The notes under the pieces are model-generated. The model saw only the letters and a program-made list of their open reading frames with translations. It did no database searches and had not been told where the DNA came from. Positions 34,262-43,647 of a stretch of DNA of 64,000 bases are shown here, in pieces. The stretch covers positions 1-64,000 of the forward strand of contig DAIMXP010000019.1 in NCBI GenBank assembly GCA_036734945.1, in the 5' to 3' direction. The translations under genes were made by a program, and so were the position numbers. How positions within the stretch are numbered: the first letter of the stretch is position 1; every line of letters starts with the position of its first letter. Source of the stretch: UBA4733 sp036734945. Its GTDB lineage: Bacteria; Chloroflexota; UBA4733.

Positions 34262-34673
34262 TGCAGTACTCCATGCGTCGGGTCGGCAACTGCAGTGTAC
34301 AACTGTTCTGCGTCCGTCGATAGGGGAGGGCATAGCGGCTCTCTTCGGACCAGTCTTTGACGACGAGCCAGCGGGCGCCAAGATGCACATCGGTTGCGCT
34401 GGCCTCCTCCAGTTGCGTCCGCAGACCGGCGAGACGCAGCAGATCAAGCAGGCGATGGCTGTATATCTCGCGCGCCGTCTCCGGCCTGGGCGGGAACTGG
34501 TGTTGTTCCACCTGCCGGCAGATGCAGGCCTTGAGGGCGCACTCCACCGCGTAGCCGGCCAGGTAATAAGCCCCTTCATAGTGCCCGCCAGCTAACAGAT
34601 ACGCCGCTTCGCGGAGGCGAAGCTCGCTGAGCGCCTGAAAATCGGCACGGGTGATGGGTTCGAGCGCGCGCAA
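34212..34673 (-). CDS. HEPN-domain protein
   Basis: The protein has 153 residues from TTG 34671-34673, which follows AAAGGGGAAATAGGA; a GTG 24 bases upstream is possible. SELRLREAAYLLAGGHYEGA, YYLAGYAVECALKACICRQ and EIYSHRLLDLLRLAGL match the HEPN four-helix fold. REIYSH fits the Rx4-6H ribonuclease motif of toxic HEPN proteins. It overlaps its downstream partner by 50 bp. HEPN proteins with this motif often act as RNases in toxin-antitoxin or defence modules. Whether this one is toxic cannot be told from the sequence. Confidence 0.78.
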   Translation of the reverse strand: MRALEPITRADFQALSELRLREAAYLLAGGHYEGAYYLAGYAVECALKACICRQVEQHQFPPRPETAREIYSHRLLDLLRLAGLRTQLEEASATDVHLGARWLVVKDWSEESRYALPYRRTQNSCTLQLPTRRMEYCNGYVNTGRPDTVRDGG

Positions 34674-34776
34674 TCCTATTTCCCCTTTCGCCACCACTGC
34701 CACCAGCGCGGCTCGCTGGTGACCATAGGGAGACCGTCTTCCTCGTGCGCCGGCAGCGCCAGCCGCTCCTTCCGCC

Positions 34777-35913
34777 TCATCCCCCGAGCAAGGCGAGACG
34801 GTCCTCGGCGAACCGGCGTAAGCCGGGCTGCCATTGCGCTTCGATCTCCTCTGGTGAGTGTCCGGCGTCGATACCGGCGCGGATGCGGCGGTCGCCAAGC
34901 AGGCGGTCGGCCGGCTGGCCGTCGTTGCGCCAGGCGAACTGCTGCGGCCAGAGCCGGCGCAGGGTGATCAGCACTTCCAGGCCCGTGCGCACTGGACGGA
35001 ACGTGGCGCGGTCCAGCACGTGCAGTTGCACGCCGTGGCAGACCTCGCCCTGCCACTTGGAGAAGCTCGGCACGAAGTGGCAGGCGCGGAAGCCGACGCC
35101 GAGCAAATTGCGCTCGTTCAGCGTGCGTTCCAGCGTGGGCGCGTCGACCCAGGGAGCGCCAAGCAGTTCGAAGGGACGGGTAGTGCCCCGGCCTTCGGAG
35201 ACGTTTGTGCCTTCCAGCGGGCAGATGCCGGCGAACGCCAGGCAGGAGTCCGGGGTAGGCAGGTTGGGCGAGGGCAACACCCAGGGCAGGCCGGTCTGTT
35301 CGTACCACCACTCCCGTTGCCAGCCGGCGGTCGGCACCACGGTGAGGTCGCAGCCGATGCCGCCGGCCGTATTGAAATAGTGCGCGAGCTCGCCGATAGT
35401 CAGGCCGTAACGGGTGGGGATGCCGTGGTTGCCCACGAAGGAGTTCAGCTCGGGCTCGATTACCGGCCCTTCCAAGCTCACGCCGTTGAGCGGGTTCGGC
35501 CGGTCGAGCACGAGCATGGGCAGCCCGGCATCGCGGGCCGCTTCCATGCAGTGGGCCATCGTGTAGAGATAGGTGTAGAAGCGAGCGCCGGCATCCTGCA
35601 TGTCGTACACCAGCAGATCCAGCCCGTGCAGCATTTCCGGCGCCGGGCGGTGGGTGGCGCCGTAGAGGCTGTGTATCGGCAAGCCGCTGACAGGATCGAC
35701 GCTGCTGCCAACGTGGTCGCCGGCCTGGGCCGCGCCGCGAATGCCGTGTTCCGGGCCAAACAGCGCCACCACCTGAGCGCCGATCCGCGGCAGGGCCTCA
35801 ACGATGCTCTCCAGCCGGCTGGTGACGCCGTTGGGGTTGCTGACGATACCGATGCGCCGCCCGCGCACCAGTTCGGGGCGATCGGCGACCAATACATCAA
35901 GGCCTGTACGCAT
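34777..35913 (-). CDS. DUF1343 protein, NamZ-like exo-beta-N-acetylmuramidase
   Basis: The protein has 378 residues from ATG 35911-35913 behind GAGGAGC. GRRIGIVSNPNGVTSRLESI, VVALFGPEHGIRGAAQAGDH, LLVYDMQDAGARFYTYLYTM and LDRPNPLNGVSLEGPVIEPE are the ordered signatures of DUF1343, whose characterised member NamZ releases terminal N-acetylmuramic acid from peptidoglycan fragments. NVSEGRGTTRPFELLGAPWV and GVQLHVLDR are the C-terminal blocks. The protein normally carries a signal peptide; none is seen here, so it may be cytoplasmic or start further upstream. A family A repeat directly abuts its ribosome-binding site. Confidence 0.9.
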   Translation of the reverse strand: MRTGLDVLVADRPELVRGRRIGIVSNPNGVTSRLESIVEALPRIGAQVVALFGPEHGIRGAAQAGDHVGSSVDPVSGLPIHSLYGATHRPAPEMLHGLDLLVYDMQDAGARFYTYLYTMAHCMEAARDAGLPMLVLDRPNPLNGVSLEGPVIEPELNSFVGNHGIPTRYGLTIGELAHYFNTAGGIGCDLTVVPTAGWQREWWYEQTGLPWVLPSPNLPTPDSCLAFAGICPLEGTNVSEGRGTTRPFELLGAPWVDAPTLERTLNERNLLGVGFRACHFVPSFSKWQGEVCHGVQLHVLDRATFRPVRTGLEVLITLRRLWPQQFAWRNDGQPADRLLGDRRIRAGIDAGHSPEEIEAQWQPGLRRFAEDRLALLGG

Positions 35914-35924
35914 ATGCTCCTCAA

Positions 35925-36046
35925 GCAAGGCGGCGACTGCGGTCTGCCGCCAAGTGACGAGGGCGACTGCGGTCGCAAGGATAATCCTCGGCACCGCAGT
36001 GCCCCCCGTCTTTAGCCGCAAACCGCAGTTGCGGCCCCGTTCCCGA
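35925..36046. repeat. Palindromic repeat, family A
   Basis: It contains GGCGGCGACTGCGGTCTGCC, GGGCGACTGCGGTCGC, GGCACCGCAGTGCC and CCGCAGTTGCGGCCCC. Its right edge is about 7 bp from the stop codon of the KdgD-like gene at 36053, and its left edge abuts the NamZ ribosome-binding site. Confidence 0.75.
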
Positions 36047-36052
36047 CTACCG

Positions 36053-36979
36053 CTACCGATGAATCGTCGCCACTGGGCGCAGGCCGGCTTGATCGAGGGC
36101 GGCTCGCAGGCGCTCCCGATCCTGCGGCGCCACGTTGACGAGCGGCGGGCGCACTGGCCCAGCTTTCTGGCCGAGCAGTTCCATGGCCTCTTTGACGATG
36201 GAGACCTCGTAGCCGCGACGCGACACGCGCAGGTCGTACAAGACCTGGATCTTCTGCGCCGTCAGTTCGCGCACGCCCTGGAAGTTCCCGGCCTTCGCCA
36301 GTTCGAATAGCTCGACCGAGACCTCCGGCATGTAGTTAGCGACGCTCGACGTGAAGCCCTTGGCGCCGGCGGCGAAGTAGCCGGCCACCATGTCGTCACC
36401 CACGCCGCCCAGCCAGAGCAGGCGGTCGCCCACTGCGTGCTGCAGGCGGCTGAAGGCCCGCAGGTCACCCTGGCCATCTTTGTAGGCGATGACGTTGGGG
36501 ATCTCGGTCAACTTGCGAAGTGATGCAGGCGTGAAGGTGACCCAGTCGCGGCTATAGGGGAAGACACCCAGGCTGGTCGCGCCGGCGACGTGGCGGTAGT
36601 ACTCCAGCAACCCTTCCGGGTCGGCATTGACGTAATAGGGCGGCAGCATCAGGATACCGTCGGCGCCGGCCTCCTCTGCCTGGCGGGCCAGCAGGCGGCC
36701 CATGGTAGCGCCAAAGCCGGTACCGGCAATGACCGGCACCCGTCCGCGGACGACCTCCACCACTGTGCGCACGACCTGGCGGTGCTCATCCGGCAGGAGC
36801 GAGTACAACTCGCCGGTGCCGCCGGCGGCGACCAGCGCGTGAATCCCGCCGGCAAGCATGAACTCCACATTCTCGCGCAGGGCGGGAAGGTCCAACTCGA
36901 GGTGGGACGTGAAGGGGGTGATGGGGAAGGCAATGACGCCCTCCAGACGGGACCGTAATTCGGCAGGCGACATGGGCAT
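36053..36979 (-). CDS. Dihydrodipicolinate synthase-family aldolase, probable 5-dehydro-4-deoxyglucarate dehydratase
   Basis: The protein has 308 residues from ATG 36977-36979 behind AAGGATT. LEGVIAFPITPFTSHLELDL and GTGELYSLLPDEHRQVV form the N-terminal DapA-like signature. GADGILMLPPYYVNADPEGL and IAYKDGQGDLRAFSRL follow, with the Schiff-base Lys in YKDG; this matches the KdgD branch (VxxKDGxGD) better than DapA. GAKGFTSSVANYMPEVSVEL is the matching C-terminal block. KdgD converts 5-keto-4-deoxyglucarate to 2-oxoglutarate semialdehyde in hexarate breakdown. No other glucarate genes are nearby, so the substrate is inferred from motif only. Confidence 0.82.
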   Translation of the reverse strand: MPMSPAELRSRLEGVIAFPITPFTSHLELDLPALRENVEFMLAGGIHALVAAGGTGELYSLLPDEHRQVVRTVVEVVRGRVPVIAGTGFGATMGRLLARQAEEAGADGILMLPPYYVNADPEGLLEYYRHVAGATSLGVFPYSRDWVTFTPASLRKLTEIPNVIAYKDGQGDLRAFSRLQHAVGDRLLWLGGVGDDMVAGYFAAGAKGFTSSVANYMPEVSVELFELAKAGNFQGVRELTAQKIQVLYDLRVSRRGYEVSIVKEAMELLGQKAGPVRPPLVNVAPQDRERLRAALDQAGLRPVATIHR

Positions 36980-37110
36980 CGTGGTAATCCTTTCTCATGA
37001 CCGCCGGTAGTTTAGCAGACGTTTCCTGGCCTGACCTACACGCATAGGTTAAGCTCTGTGCTGGACCGCCGTCTGGGTGACAGCCGACGATCTGTCCAAG
37101 GGGGAAAACG

Positions 37111-38529
37111 ATGAGCGCGGAGTCCATTCGGCCGGGAGCAGCAGTCATCGGGCCGGTCGCCGCGCCGCCGCTGCGGGCAACGCCGCGCTTTGTCTTGAAT
37201 GAAGACGAGCTGGCCGGCAGTGTCAACCGCCTGGCCGTACCGATCATCGCCGAAAACCTCTTCCAGACCATGTTAGGCGTCGTCGACTTGCTCATGGTCA
37301 GCCGATTAGGCGCCGCCGCGATTGCCGGTGTCGGGACTGCCTTGCAGATCATGTTCCTGGTGATGGCCGCCCTCAGTGCTGTCACTGTCGGGACGACGGT
37401 GCTGGTGGCCCGTTTTACCGGCGCTCGCCAGCCGGAGGAAGCCTCCCATGCCGCCAAGCAATCGCTGTTACTGGGCCTGGCGCTGGCGGCGATCATCACC
37501 GTACTCGGGCACTTCTTCTCGCGCGGCTTCATCGCCTTGCTCGGCGCGACGCCGGAGGTCGTGCAGACGGGTGGCGACTATCTCGACGTGGTCGCCCAGA
37601 TGGCCGTCTTCCTGGTGCTCCAGATGGTCTGCGCCGGAGCGCTGCGCGGCGCGGGTGACACGCGCACGCCGATGATTGTGACCGGTCTGGTCAACATCAT
37701 TAACGTCATCGTTGCCTACACCCTCATCTTCGGCCACTTCGGCTTCCCGGCCCTGGGTGTGCTCGGTTCAGCCTGGGGAGCGAGTATCGCCCGCGCCATC
37801 GGCGCTGCCGTCTTGCTGGGACTGCTCTTCAGTGGCCGCCGCCGTGTGCGGATCGCCGGTGGGGCCGGCTGGAGGCCGGATGGCTCGCTGATGAAGCGCG
37901 TGCTCAAGATCGGCCTCCCTTCGATGATGGAGCAGACGTTTATGAGCGGCGGCTCGCTGGTGTACGCCGTAATCGTGATCGGCATGGGCACCTCAGTGTT
38001 CGCGGCACAACGGATCACCTTCAACGCGCTGTCCATCTCCTTTATGCCCGGCATGGGCTTCGGCATGGCTGCCACCACCATGACGGGGCAATGCCTGGGC
38101 GCCGGGCGGCCCGACCTGGCCCGTCGTTCCGCCTGGATCGCTGTGCGCATGGCGGCGCTCTGGATGTGTACGATGGGCATCGGCCTGATCATCTTCGGCA
38201 ACCAGATCATGCGCCTCTTCAGCAACGACCCCACGATCATCGCCGTGGGCACGGCGGCCTTGCGCGTCATCGCCCTGTCCCAACCCTTCCAGGCCCTCGG
38301 TCAGGTGATGGCCGGCAGTCTGCGGGGCGCCGGTGACACCCGCTTCCCGATGTTTGCCACCGGCCTCGCCGTCTGGCTGATTCGCGTGCCCTTCGGTATC
38401 CTCTTCGGTCCGATTCTCGGCTGGGGATTGGCGGGCGTGTACATCTCCAACGTCATGGATGCCGCCGCCCGTGCCGCTGCCAACTACCTGCGTTTCCGCG
38501 CCGGCGCCTGGCAAAAGCTCCGAGTGTAG
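37111..38529 (+). CDS. MATE-family multidrug efflux transporter
   Basis: The protein has 472 residues from ATG 37111 behind AAGGGGGA, with twelve hydrophobic helices. VPIIAENLFQTMLGVVDLLM and GTALQIMFLVMAALSAVTVG are in the first lobe. GAGDTRTPMIVTGLVNIINV and GAGDTRFPMFATGLAVWLIR are the twin GAGDT(R) motifs that define the two MatE repeats. It would export cationic or aromatic compounds in exchange for sodium or protons. It lies divergent to the KdgD-like gene and 21 bp before the broken MFS gene, with which it may be co-transcribed. Confidence 0.92.
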   Translation: MSAESIRPGAAVIGPVAAPPLRATPRFVLNEDELAGSVNRLAVPIIAENLFQTMLGVVDLLMVSRLGAAAIAGVGTALQIMFLVMAALSAVTVGTTVLVARFTGARQPEEASHAAKQSLLLGLALAAIITVLGHFFSRGFIALLGATPEVVQTGGDYLDVVAQMAVFLVLQMVCAGALRGAGDTRTPMIVTGLVNIINVIVAYTLIFGHFGFPALGVLGSAWGASIARAIGAAVLLGLLFSGRRRVRIAGGAGWRPDGSLMKRVLKIGLPSMMEQTFMSGGSLVYAVIVIGMGTSVFAAQRITFNALSISFMPGMGFGMAATTMTGQCLGAGRPDLARRSAWIAVRMAALWMCTMGIGLIIFGNQIMRLFSNDPTIIAVGTAALRVIALSQPFQALGQVMAGSLRGAGDTRFPMFATGLAVWLIRVPFGILFGPILGWGLAGVYISNVMDAAARAAANYLRFRAGAWQKLRV

Positions 38530-38550
38530 GCGGACGGAGCAGAACCGGCT

Positions 38551-39877
38551 ATGGCTCACTGGCGACGGCGCGTACCACCCTGGCTGAGCGGCGACCTTGG
38601 CTGGATCATGGCCGGTCGCGCGGCGCGCAGCGTGAGCCAGGGCTACCTGGGGGTGATCGTCCCCCTCTACCTGCTGCGCCTGCACTACACCGCCGTGTCG
38701 CTGGGCGAACTGTCGACGGTCGGCGCCATCGTCAGCGCCGTTATGACGGTCGCCGTGAGCCTACTGGCTGACCAGTACGGACGCAAGCCCTTCCTGGTGA
38801 TCTTTCCGCTCATGACGGCGGTCGGCGCTATCGTCTTCATCGCCACCCGCAACTTCGGCGTGATCCTGGCGGCCAGCGCTCGGCACCATCGGCCGGGGCG
38901 GCGGCGCCGGCGGGGCGGGCGCGGGCGGCCCCTTCTACCCGGCACAACAGGCGCTGATCGCCGACCATGCCGGCACGACCAGCCGCAACACCGTCTTCTC
39001 GGCCTTCTCCCTCACCGACACGCTAGCGAGCACCGTCGGCGCCTTGCTGGCCGGCGTGCCGGAGTTGCTCGTCAACGGCGCCGGTATGAACGTGACCGAC
39101 TCCTACAAGCCGCTGTTCGTGCTCACGAGCGTCCTGTCGGTCCTTTCCGCGCTACTGATCCTGCCGGTCCACGACACCCTGCGCCGGAAGGAGCAAGGCG
39201 TCCGGCGGCAGTTCCTACCGACGAAGTCGCGCAACGTGATTGGCCGACTGGCCCTGACGAACCTGCTGAACGGCGTCGGCGTCGGCTTCTTCTCCCCGTT
39301 TGTCGCCTACTGGTTCAACGTCCGCTACGGCGAGGGGCCTGCCCAGATCGGTTTCCTGTTTGCGGCGGTCAGCCTGGGGGCGGCCATCCCCTATCTCTTC
39401 GCGCCGGCCCTGGCGCGGGCCATGGGGATCGTGCGGGCGGTGGTGGCGATCCGCCTGATCGGCGTGGCCACGCTGGCGATCCTGCCCCTGATGCCCAACT
39501 TCGCGCTGGCAGCGACGATCTACTTCCTGCGCATGGTCTTGCAGCGAGCCAGCATTCCCCTTCGTCAGAGCTACACCATGGCCGTGGTGGTGGCGGAGGA
39601 GCGCTCCTCGGCGGCCGGTATCAGCAACCTGCCCTCCCAACTCTCCGCCGCCGGCAGTCCGTTGCTGGCCGGCTACCTGTTCCAATCCGTCTCGCTGGTG
39701 CTGCCGTTTGAACTCGGCACTGCATTGCAACTGGCCAACGCCATACTCTTCTTCGGCCTCTTCCGCAACATCCGTCCGCCGGAAGAGCATGGACCCGCTG
39801 ATCGCACGCTGCCGCCCACAAGCGTTGACGGAGCCATCGGAGTGGATCGACGGGAGGATGCGAGTGTTGTTACCTAG
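38551..39877 (+). pseudogene. MFS transporter with a frameshift
   Basis: Frame 1 from ATG 38551 gives RAARSVSQGYLGVIVPLYLL and LLADQYGRKPFLVIFPLMTA (DRxGRR-like loop) and stays transporter-like up to VILAASA at about 38878. From there only the +1 frame makes sense: LGTIGRGGGAGGAGAGGPFY, PAQQALIADHAGTTSRNTVF and on to 39877. The shift (one extra or two missing bases) falls in a GC-rich stretch near 38878. Joined, the product would have about 442 residues. It could be a true mutation or a sequencing error. It is related to the intact MFS gene at 22674 (shared RQSYTMAVV motif). Confidence 0.8.
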
Positions 39878-40075
39878 CTGCCGCTGACGAGCGAATCGTC
39901 GCGGGGCAGACCTACTGGCCGCTCCATGCGTTGCAACAGGTCCTCCGTTTGCGGCATGGACCGCTGGAGGGCCATGGCGGGAACCATAGCGTGCCACTCA
40001 CACACTCAAGGATACAAAATGAAGGTACGCGGCGTCAGACGCGGCAGCTTATTGGTAGCAATACCCCCTATCACT

Positions 40076-40687
40076 TCAGTCCGGCGCCGAGCCTTCCGGC
40101 GCCAGACCCAGGGCGATCGCTGCCTGGTCCTTGGCGGTGGCAGCGGCGTGGAAACGGTCCGTCGCCTGCCCGGCCAGCGTCTGGTAGATCGTCTCGTCGC
40201 TGTTCTGTTGGGCGGCGCGGGCCAGGGCCGCCCAGGCCTCGGCCAGGGCGCCGTAGCCGGCCGCTGTCTCGGCCTGATACTGGGCCACGGCGCGGTAGGC
40301 GTCGAGCGGCGGCGGCAAGCGCAGCGTGCTGATAGACGCTGCCGCTCGCTCATTGGCAGCGGTGGCAGCGTTGAGCGCCGGGAGCAATGGCGGCAAGGTG
40401 GTGCCGGCGTTGAGCCGGGCCTCTAAGGCCGCATTTTGCTGATCTGCCGAGGATGCCTGGCCGACTACGTCACGGACGAGGTAGTCAAGCGCAGCGGCAG
40501 GCGGCAGAGCAGTCGGCGTAGGCGGAACTGCGGTTGCCGTCGCTGCCCGCACCGGCGTTGGCGCGAACGCCACCGTGGCTGTGGGCAGCGGCAGAGTCGG
40601 AGACCGTCCGCAGGCGCTCAGCAGCACGGTTGCCAGCAGGAACGCCCCTGCCGGCAACCTCAACCGCACACCATCTACTCGGCCCAC
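40076..40687 (-). CDS. Hypothetical lipoprotein
   Basis: The protein has 203 residues. The signal peptide ends in VLLSACGRS (lipobox SAC), followed by a Pro/Thr/Ala-rich linker and a helical domain with ALDYLVRDVVGQASSADQQN and AVAQYQAETAAGYGALAEAW. The start is a GTG at 40685-40687; a GTG 18 bases downstream is also possible. No family is recognised. It follows the exported protein gene at 40706 by 18 bp, so the two are probably co-transcribed. Confidence 0.65.
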   Translation of the reverse strand: MGRVDGVRLRLPAGAFLLATVLLSACGRSPTLPLPTATVAFAPTPVRAATATAVPPTPTALPPAAALDYLVRDVVGQASSADQQNAALEARLNAGTTLPPLLPALNAATAANERAAASISTLRLPPPLDAYRAVAQYQAETAAGYGALAEAWAALARAAQQNSDETIYQTLAGQATDRFHAAATAKDQAAIALGLAPEGSAPD

Positions 40688-40705
40688 CGCCGCCGTACTC
40701 CTTGG

Positions 40706-41926
40706 CTACGATGTCCGAACAAAGTCGAAATGGAACTCGCCGGCCACGTTGCAATTGGAGTAGTTGATCGTGCGGGTATCGGAGATCGGGTTGCCGCTAC
40801 TGTCGATCACGAAGGCGTTGAAGGTGAGCGGTGTCTGCGGGCAGTTTGTCGCCAGGACGAACGTGAACTTGCCGTCGTAGGCTGTCTGAACGTCGCTGGA
40901 GTTGCCATAGTAGATCATTCGCAGGCTAATGCCCGACAGTCCATTGCCGCTGGGGTCGAGGACGTGCCCGGTGATGTACTGCTGACCGAGATTTGGCGCA
41001 GCGGCCTGGCAGGGCACACTGGCGCCGCAGTCTTGCGGTGGCGCCGTCACTTCTTTGGAAATGTAGGGGAAGGCGGGTCGCGGCGTCGCGGTCGGCGTGG
41101 CTGTCGCAACCGGCGTCGCAGTTGCCAGCGGGGTGGGTGTCACGGTGGGTGTCGGTGCATTGACGGCGCCCGTGCTCGTCTCGGTGTAGGTGGCGGCCAG
41201 CGGGACCAGGCCGAGCGTCTTGGCGATGTCGCCACCGTTGACTACGCTCAGGTCACCGGCCTTGATACCGGCGGCTGGATTATCGGCGCTCCAGTGCTGG
41301 ATAGCAATACGTTGGGCCCGGATCGATGAAAAGGGACCTTCGTTGGTGACTTGAGACGTCGGCAGACCGTTGTAGAGAATTGCGGCTGCCAGCGCCCCGC
41401 CGTTGTAGTAGCGAGCGGCGATGCTCAGGTCGGCGTTGAGCAAGGCCAGACGCGCCTTGCTGATCTGGTCAAAACCGGTCTTGCCACTGTCGAAGGAAGG
41501 ATCGAGTTGGGGCGGAATCTGGTAGGTCGCCTGGAGGACGCCGTCCAACCCCATGTCGTGCAACTTGTCGAAAACGTTGATGAAGTACACCTGGTGAATA
41601 TCCGGGCGCCACTGTAGAATTACCTTCTGCGTGGCCTGTACGGTGAAGCCGTCCAGGGTGAAGCGACGCGACACCGGGTAGCCGAGCACGTTCACCCCGC
41701 CCAAACGCTGGAACTCGGTCCAGAAATTGACGCCGTTCTCATTCGTAATGCGGTAGCCGTATTGCGGCCCGGCGCCGGCGTTGGTCTGGGTGTAGAAATG
41801 CCCGGCGCCATTCGGCAGGTCGAAATCTGGCCCGGTGGCCTGTGCCTGAGCGCCGGGGTACTGCACCAGCGCCAGCGTGAGCAAGAGCATCGCGGCGAGG
41901 GCAGCAAAGATCGAACGACGATTCAT
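40706..41926 (-). CDS. Exported protein with LGFP-like repeats and a C-terminal carbohydrate-binding-like domain
   Basis: The protein has 406 residues from ATG 41924-41926 behind AAGGAC. A signal peptide (FAALAAMLLLTLALVQYPGA) is followed by NGVNFWTEFQRLGGVNVLGY and GFTVQATQKVILQWRP, the block that marks many Chloroflexota surface proteins; the same domain is in the protein at 55219. A Pro/Thr linker (TPTVTPTPLATATPVATATP) leads to a domain with ITGHVLDPSGNGLSGISLRM, a carboxypeptidase-regulatory-like beta sandwich. It probably sits on the cell surface. The function is unknown. Confidence 0.72.
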   Translation of the reverse strand: MNRRSIFAALAAMLLLTLALVQYPGAQAQATGPDFDLPNGAGHFYTQTNAGAGPQYGYRITNENGVNFWTEFQRLGGVNVLGYPVSRRFTLDGFTVQATQKVILQWRPDIHQVYFINVFDKLHDMGLDGVLQATYQIPPQLDPSFDSGKTGFDQISKARLALLNADLSIAARYYNGGALAAAILYNGLPTSQVTNEGPFSSIRAQRIAIQHWSADNPAAGIKAGDLSVVNGGDIAKTLGLVPLAATYTETSTGAVNAPTPTVTPTPLATATPVATATPTATPRPAFPYISKEVTAPPQDCGASVPCQAAAPNLGQQYITGHVLDPSGNGLSGISLRMIYYGNSSDVQTAYDGKFTFVLATNCPQTPLTFNAFVIDSSGNPISDTRTINYSNCNVAGEFHFDFVRTS

Positions 41927-42049
41927 AGCTTTGTCCTTATTGTCCCTTCTTTCCCCTGGGAGCACTTACCGGAAAGCGCTGCGCCGCCCGAAGTATGGCA
42001 AGTCTCCGCCAAGCTGTCAACGCCGCCATCCAGGCGGGGGACGATGGTC

Positions 42050-42172
42050 GCCCCCCCCGGTGCCGCGACTGCGGGCCCAGGGGGCACCCTCGGCCCAAAG
42101 ACCGCACTGCCGTGCCGACGAACTCCCCAGGACCGCAGTCCTGTCTTTGGGCCGCAGACCGCAGTCGCGGCT
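42050..42172. repeat. Palindromic repeat, family A
   Basis: It contains GCCGCGACTGCGGGCCCAGG, CCGCACTGCC, GGACCGCAGTCCTG and GCAGACCGCAGTCGCGGC. The right arm reaches the stop codon of the DUF5010-type gene at 42172. Confidence 0.75.
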
Positions 42173-43647
42173 CACCTAGCCTTGAACAGATCAACGTATT
42201 GCCGGGTCAGATCAATGAAGCGCCGACCATCCTGGATCGTTTCGGCAACCTCCGTGCCCTCGCTGAACTCGTTCCAGGTCTCAACCGCCATGATGTTGTG
42301 GGGGCTGTTGACCGCCTGCTGGAGTTGGGTTGCGTAGTAGCTACCGTCGCCACGCCCAACGTCGAAGCAATTGTGGGAGGGGCCACCCTTGCAATAGGCA
42401 GTGTTGTTGAAGCCGGGACCAACCTCGGCGACCGTGAAATTCGGGTCTGAGTTGTAGCCGCTTGGTCCCGCCCCCCAACTGTAGAGGCCGCTGCCGTGCA
42501 CGGTTTGTTGGGGGGTAACGCCCTTGCTGTGCTCCCACTGGCTCTCCAGCACAATGTACGGTCGCAGGCCGCCAAAATCCTGGGCGAAGCGATCGGAGAG
42601 GTAGTCGATGCTGGATTGATCGAACTTCGAGACCCAGAGCGTGTCGTACAGCCAAACAATCGGCTGGTTATCGATCGCTGCCCAGTAGTTCGGCGGGATG
42701 CGCGAGAAGTAGTCGCGGACATTGACGTAGAAGTACTCTTTGCCGGCGGCTGTTGTGAGATCGGCGTTGGCCAGGATTGTGGTGTCGTAGAACATACCGA
42801 TTTGGAGCGGCCTGGAGCCGGCCGCCTGCATCTGATCCAGTGCTTCCACCATCGGCGAGATGCCCTCGGTGCTCCAGTAGTGCGGTGATGTTTCGGCGGT
42901 GGTGCGGCCAGGGTGGCCCGGTTCGCCCCAGTACACGGGTAACACGAAATCCAGACCGGCATCAAGCATGTCCTGGAACTGACGCTGGTGGGTCTCCGGC
43001 GACAGGAAGCTGTAGTGGGCGGCGTCGGGTGGCTGCCCGAACTGGTTGAGGTCGAAGCGGGACAGACGCGCCGGGTTGGTGAAGTCGTGCCAGTAGAAGT
43101 AGTAGGTGGTGGCGAGACGCTGAGACGAACTGAAGCTGTTCAGCGTGAAGTTCGTCCAGGTCGGCGCTATAAAGGAGCCAGGGTGCGCCCAGGCCAGGGA
43201 GCCGGGATCGTGCGGCGGCCCCCCGGGCGCCAGGCGCTCGTAGGCCGTCGTCGGTGTAGGAAATCCGGGCGGCACCAGGTTGGACTGCCCAGGGTAGCCC
43301 GCCGGCGCCGGGATCGGCGTCGCTGTGGACGACGCCTGCGCAGTGGAGTCGGCCGGAGATGCTGTTGGACCGACTGCCGTGTCGGCCTGCGTGAGCGCTG
43401 CACCGGGGTCTATCCCCCCGGCGGGCGTTGCGGTCTCTACTGGTGGCATTGTCGGGAGGGGCGTTGACCCGGCGACGCTGGCGACGTCCGGCGTCGCAGT
43501 GACCGGAAGGGAGGTTGGCGCACTCGTCCCGGCAACCGCCGCCTGGGCCGACGGCGCACAGGCGGTCAGGAGGATAACGAGCGCGAGCAAAACGATCTGC
43601 GCCGGCGCCGTGCGCGACGACAAAGATTGCATTGCCATTCGCTCCAT
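42172..43647 (-). CDS. Exported DUF5010/GH99-like glycoside hydrolase
   Basis: The protein has 491 residues from ATG 43645-43647; ATG 43638, which has GGAG closer, is an alternative. The signal peptide has lipobox LTAC, then a Ser/Thr/Pro linker of about 100 residues. TYYFYWHDFTNPARL, LDFVLPVYWGEPGHPGR and IMAVETWNEFSEGTEVAETI (with candidate catalytic Glu residues in WNEFSEGTE) match DUF5010, a relative of GH99-type TIM barrels that attack mannose-containing glycans. It is transcribed divergently from the two sugar-binding lipoproteins, consistent with extracellular glycan use. The substrate is unproven. Confidence 0.78.
   Translation of the reverse strand: MERMAMQSLSSRTAPAQIVLLALVILLTACAPSAQAAVAGTSAPTSLPVTATPDVASVAGSTPLPTMPPVETATPAGGIDPGAALTQADTAVGPTASPADSTAQASSTATPIPAPAGYPGQSNLVPPGFPTPTTAYERLAPGGPPHDPGSLAWAHPGSFIAPTWTNFTLNSFSSSQRLATTYYFYWHDFTNPARLSRFDLNQFGQPPDAAHYSFLSPETHQRQFQDMLDAGLDFVLPVYWGEPGHPGRTTAETSPHYWSTEGISPMVEALDQMQAAGSRPLQIGMFYDTTILANADLTTAAGKEYFYVNVRDYFSRIPPNYWAAIDNQPIVWLYDTLWVSKFDQSSIDYLSDRFAQDFGGLRPYIVLESQWEHSKGVTPQQTVHGSGLYSWGAGPSGYNSDPNFTVAEVGPGFNNTAYCKGGPSHNCFDVGRGDGSYYATQLQQAVNSPHNIMAVETWNEFSEGTEVAETIQDGRRFIDLTRQYVDLFKAR

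Noticed and set aside
38878..38881. Programmed ribosomal frameshift in the MFS gene
   Set aside because: No slippery heptamer or stimulating hairpin was recognised; a MFS transporter has no known use for such control.
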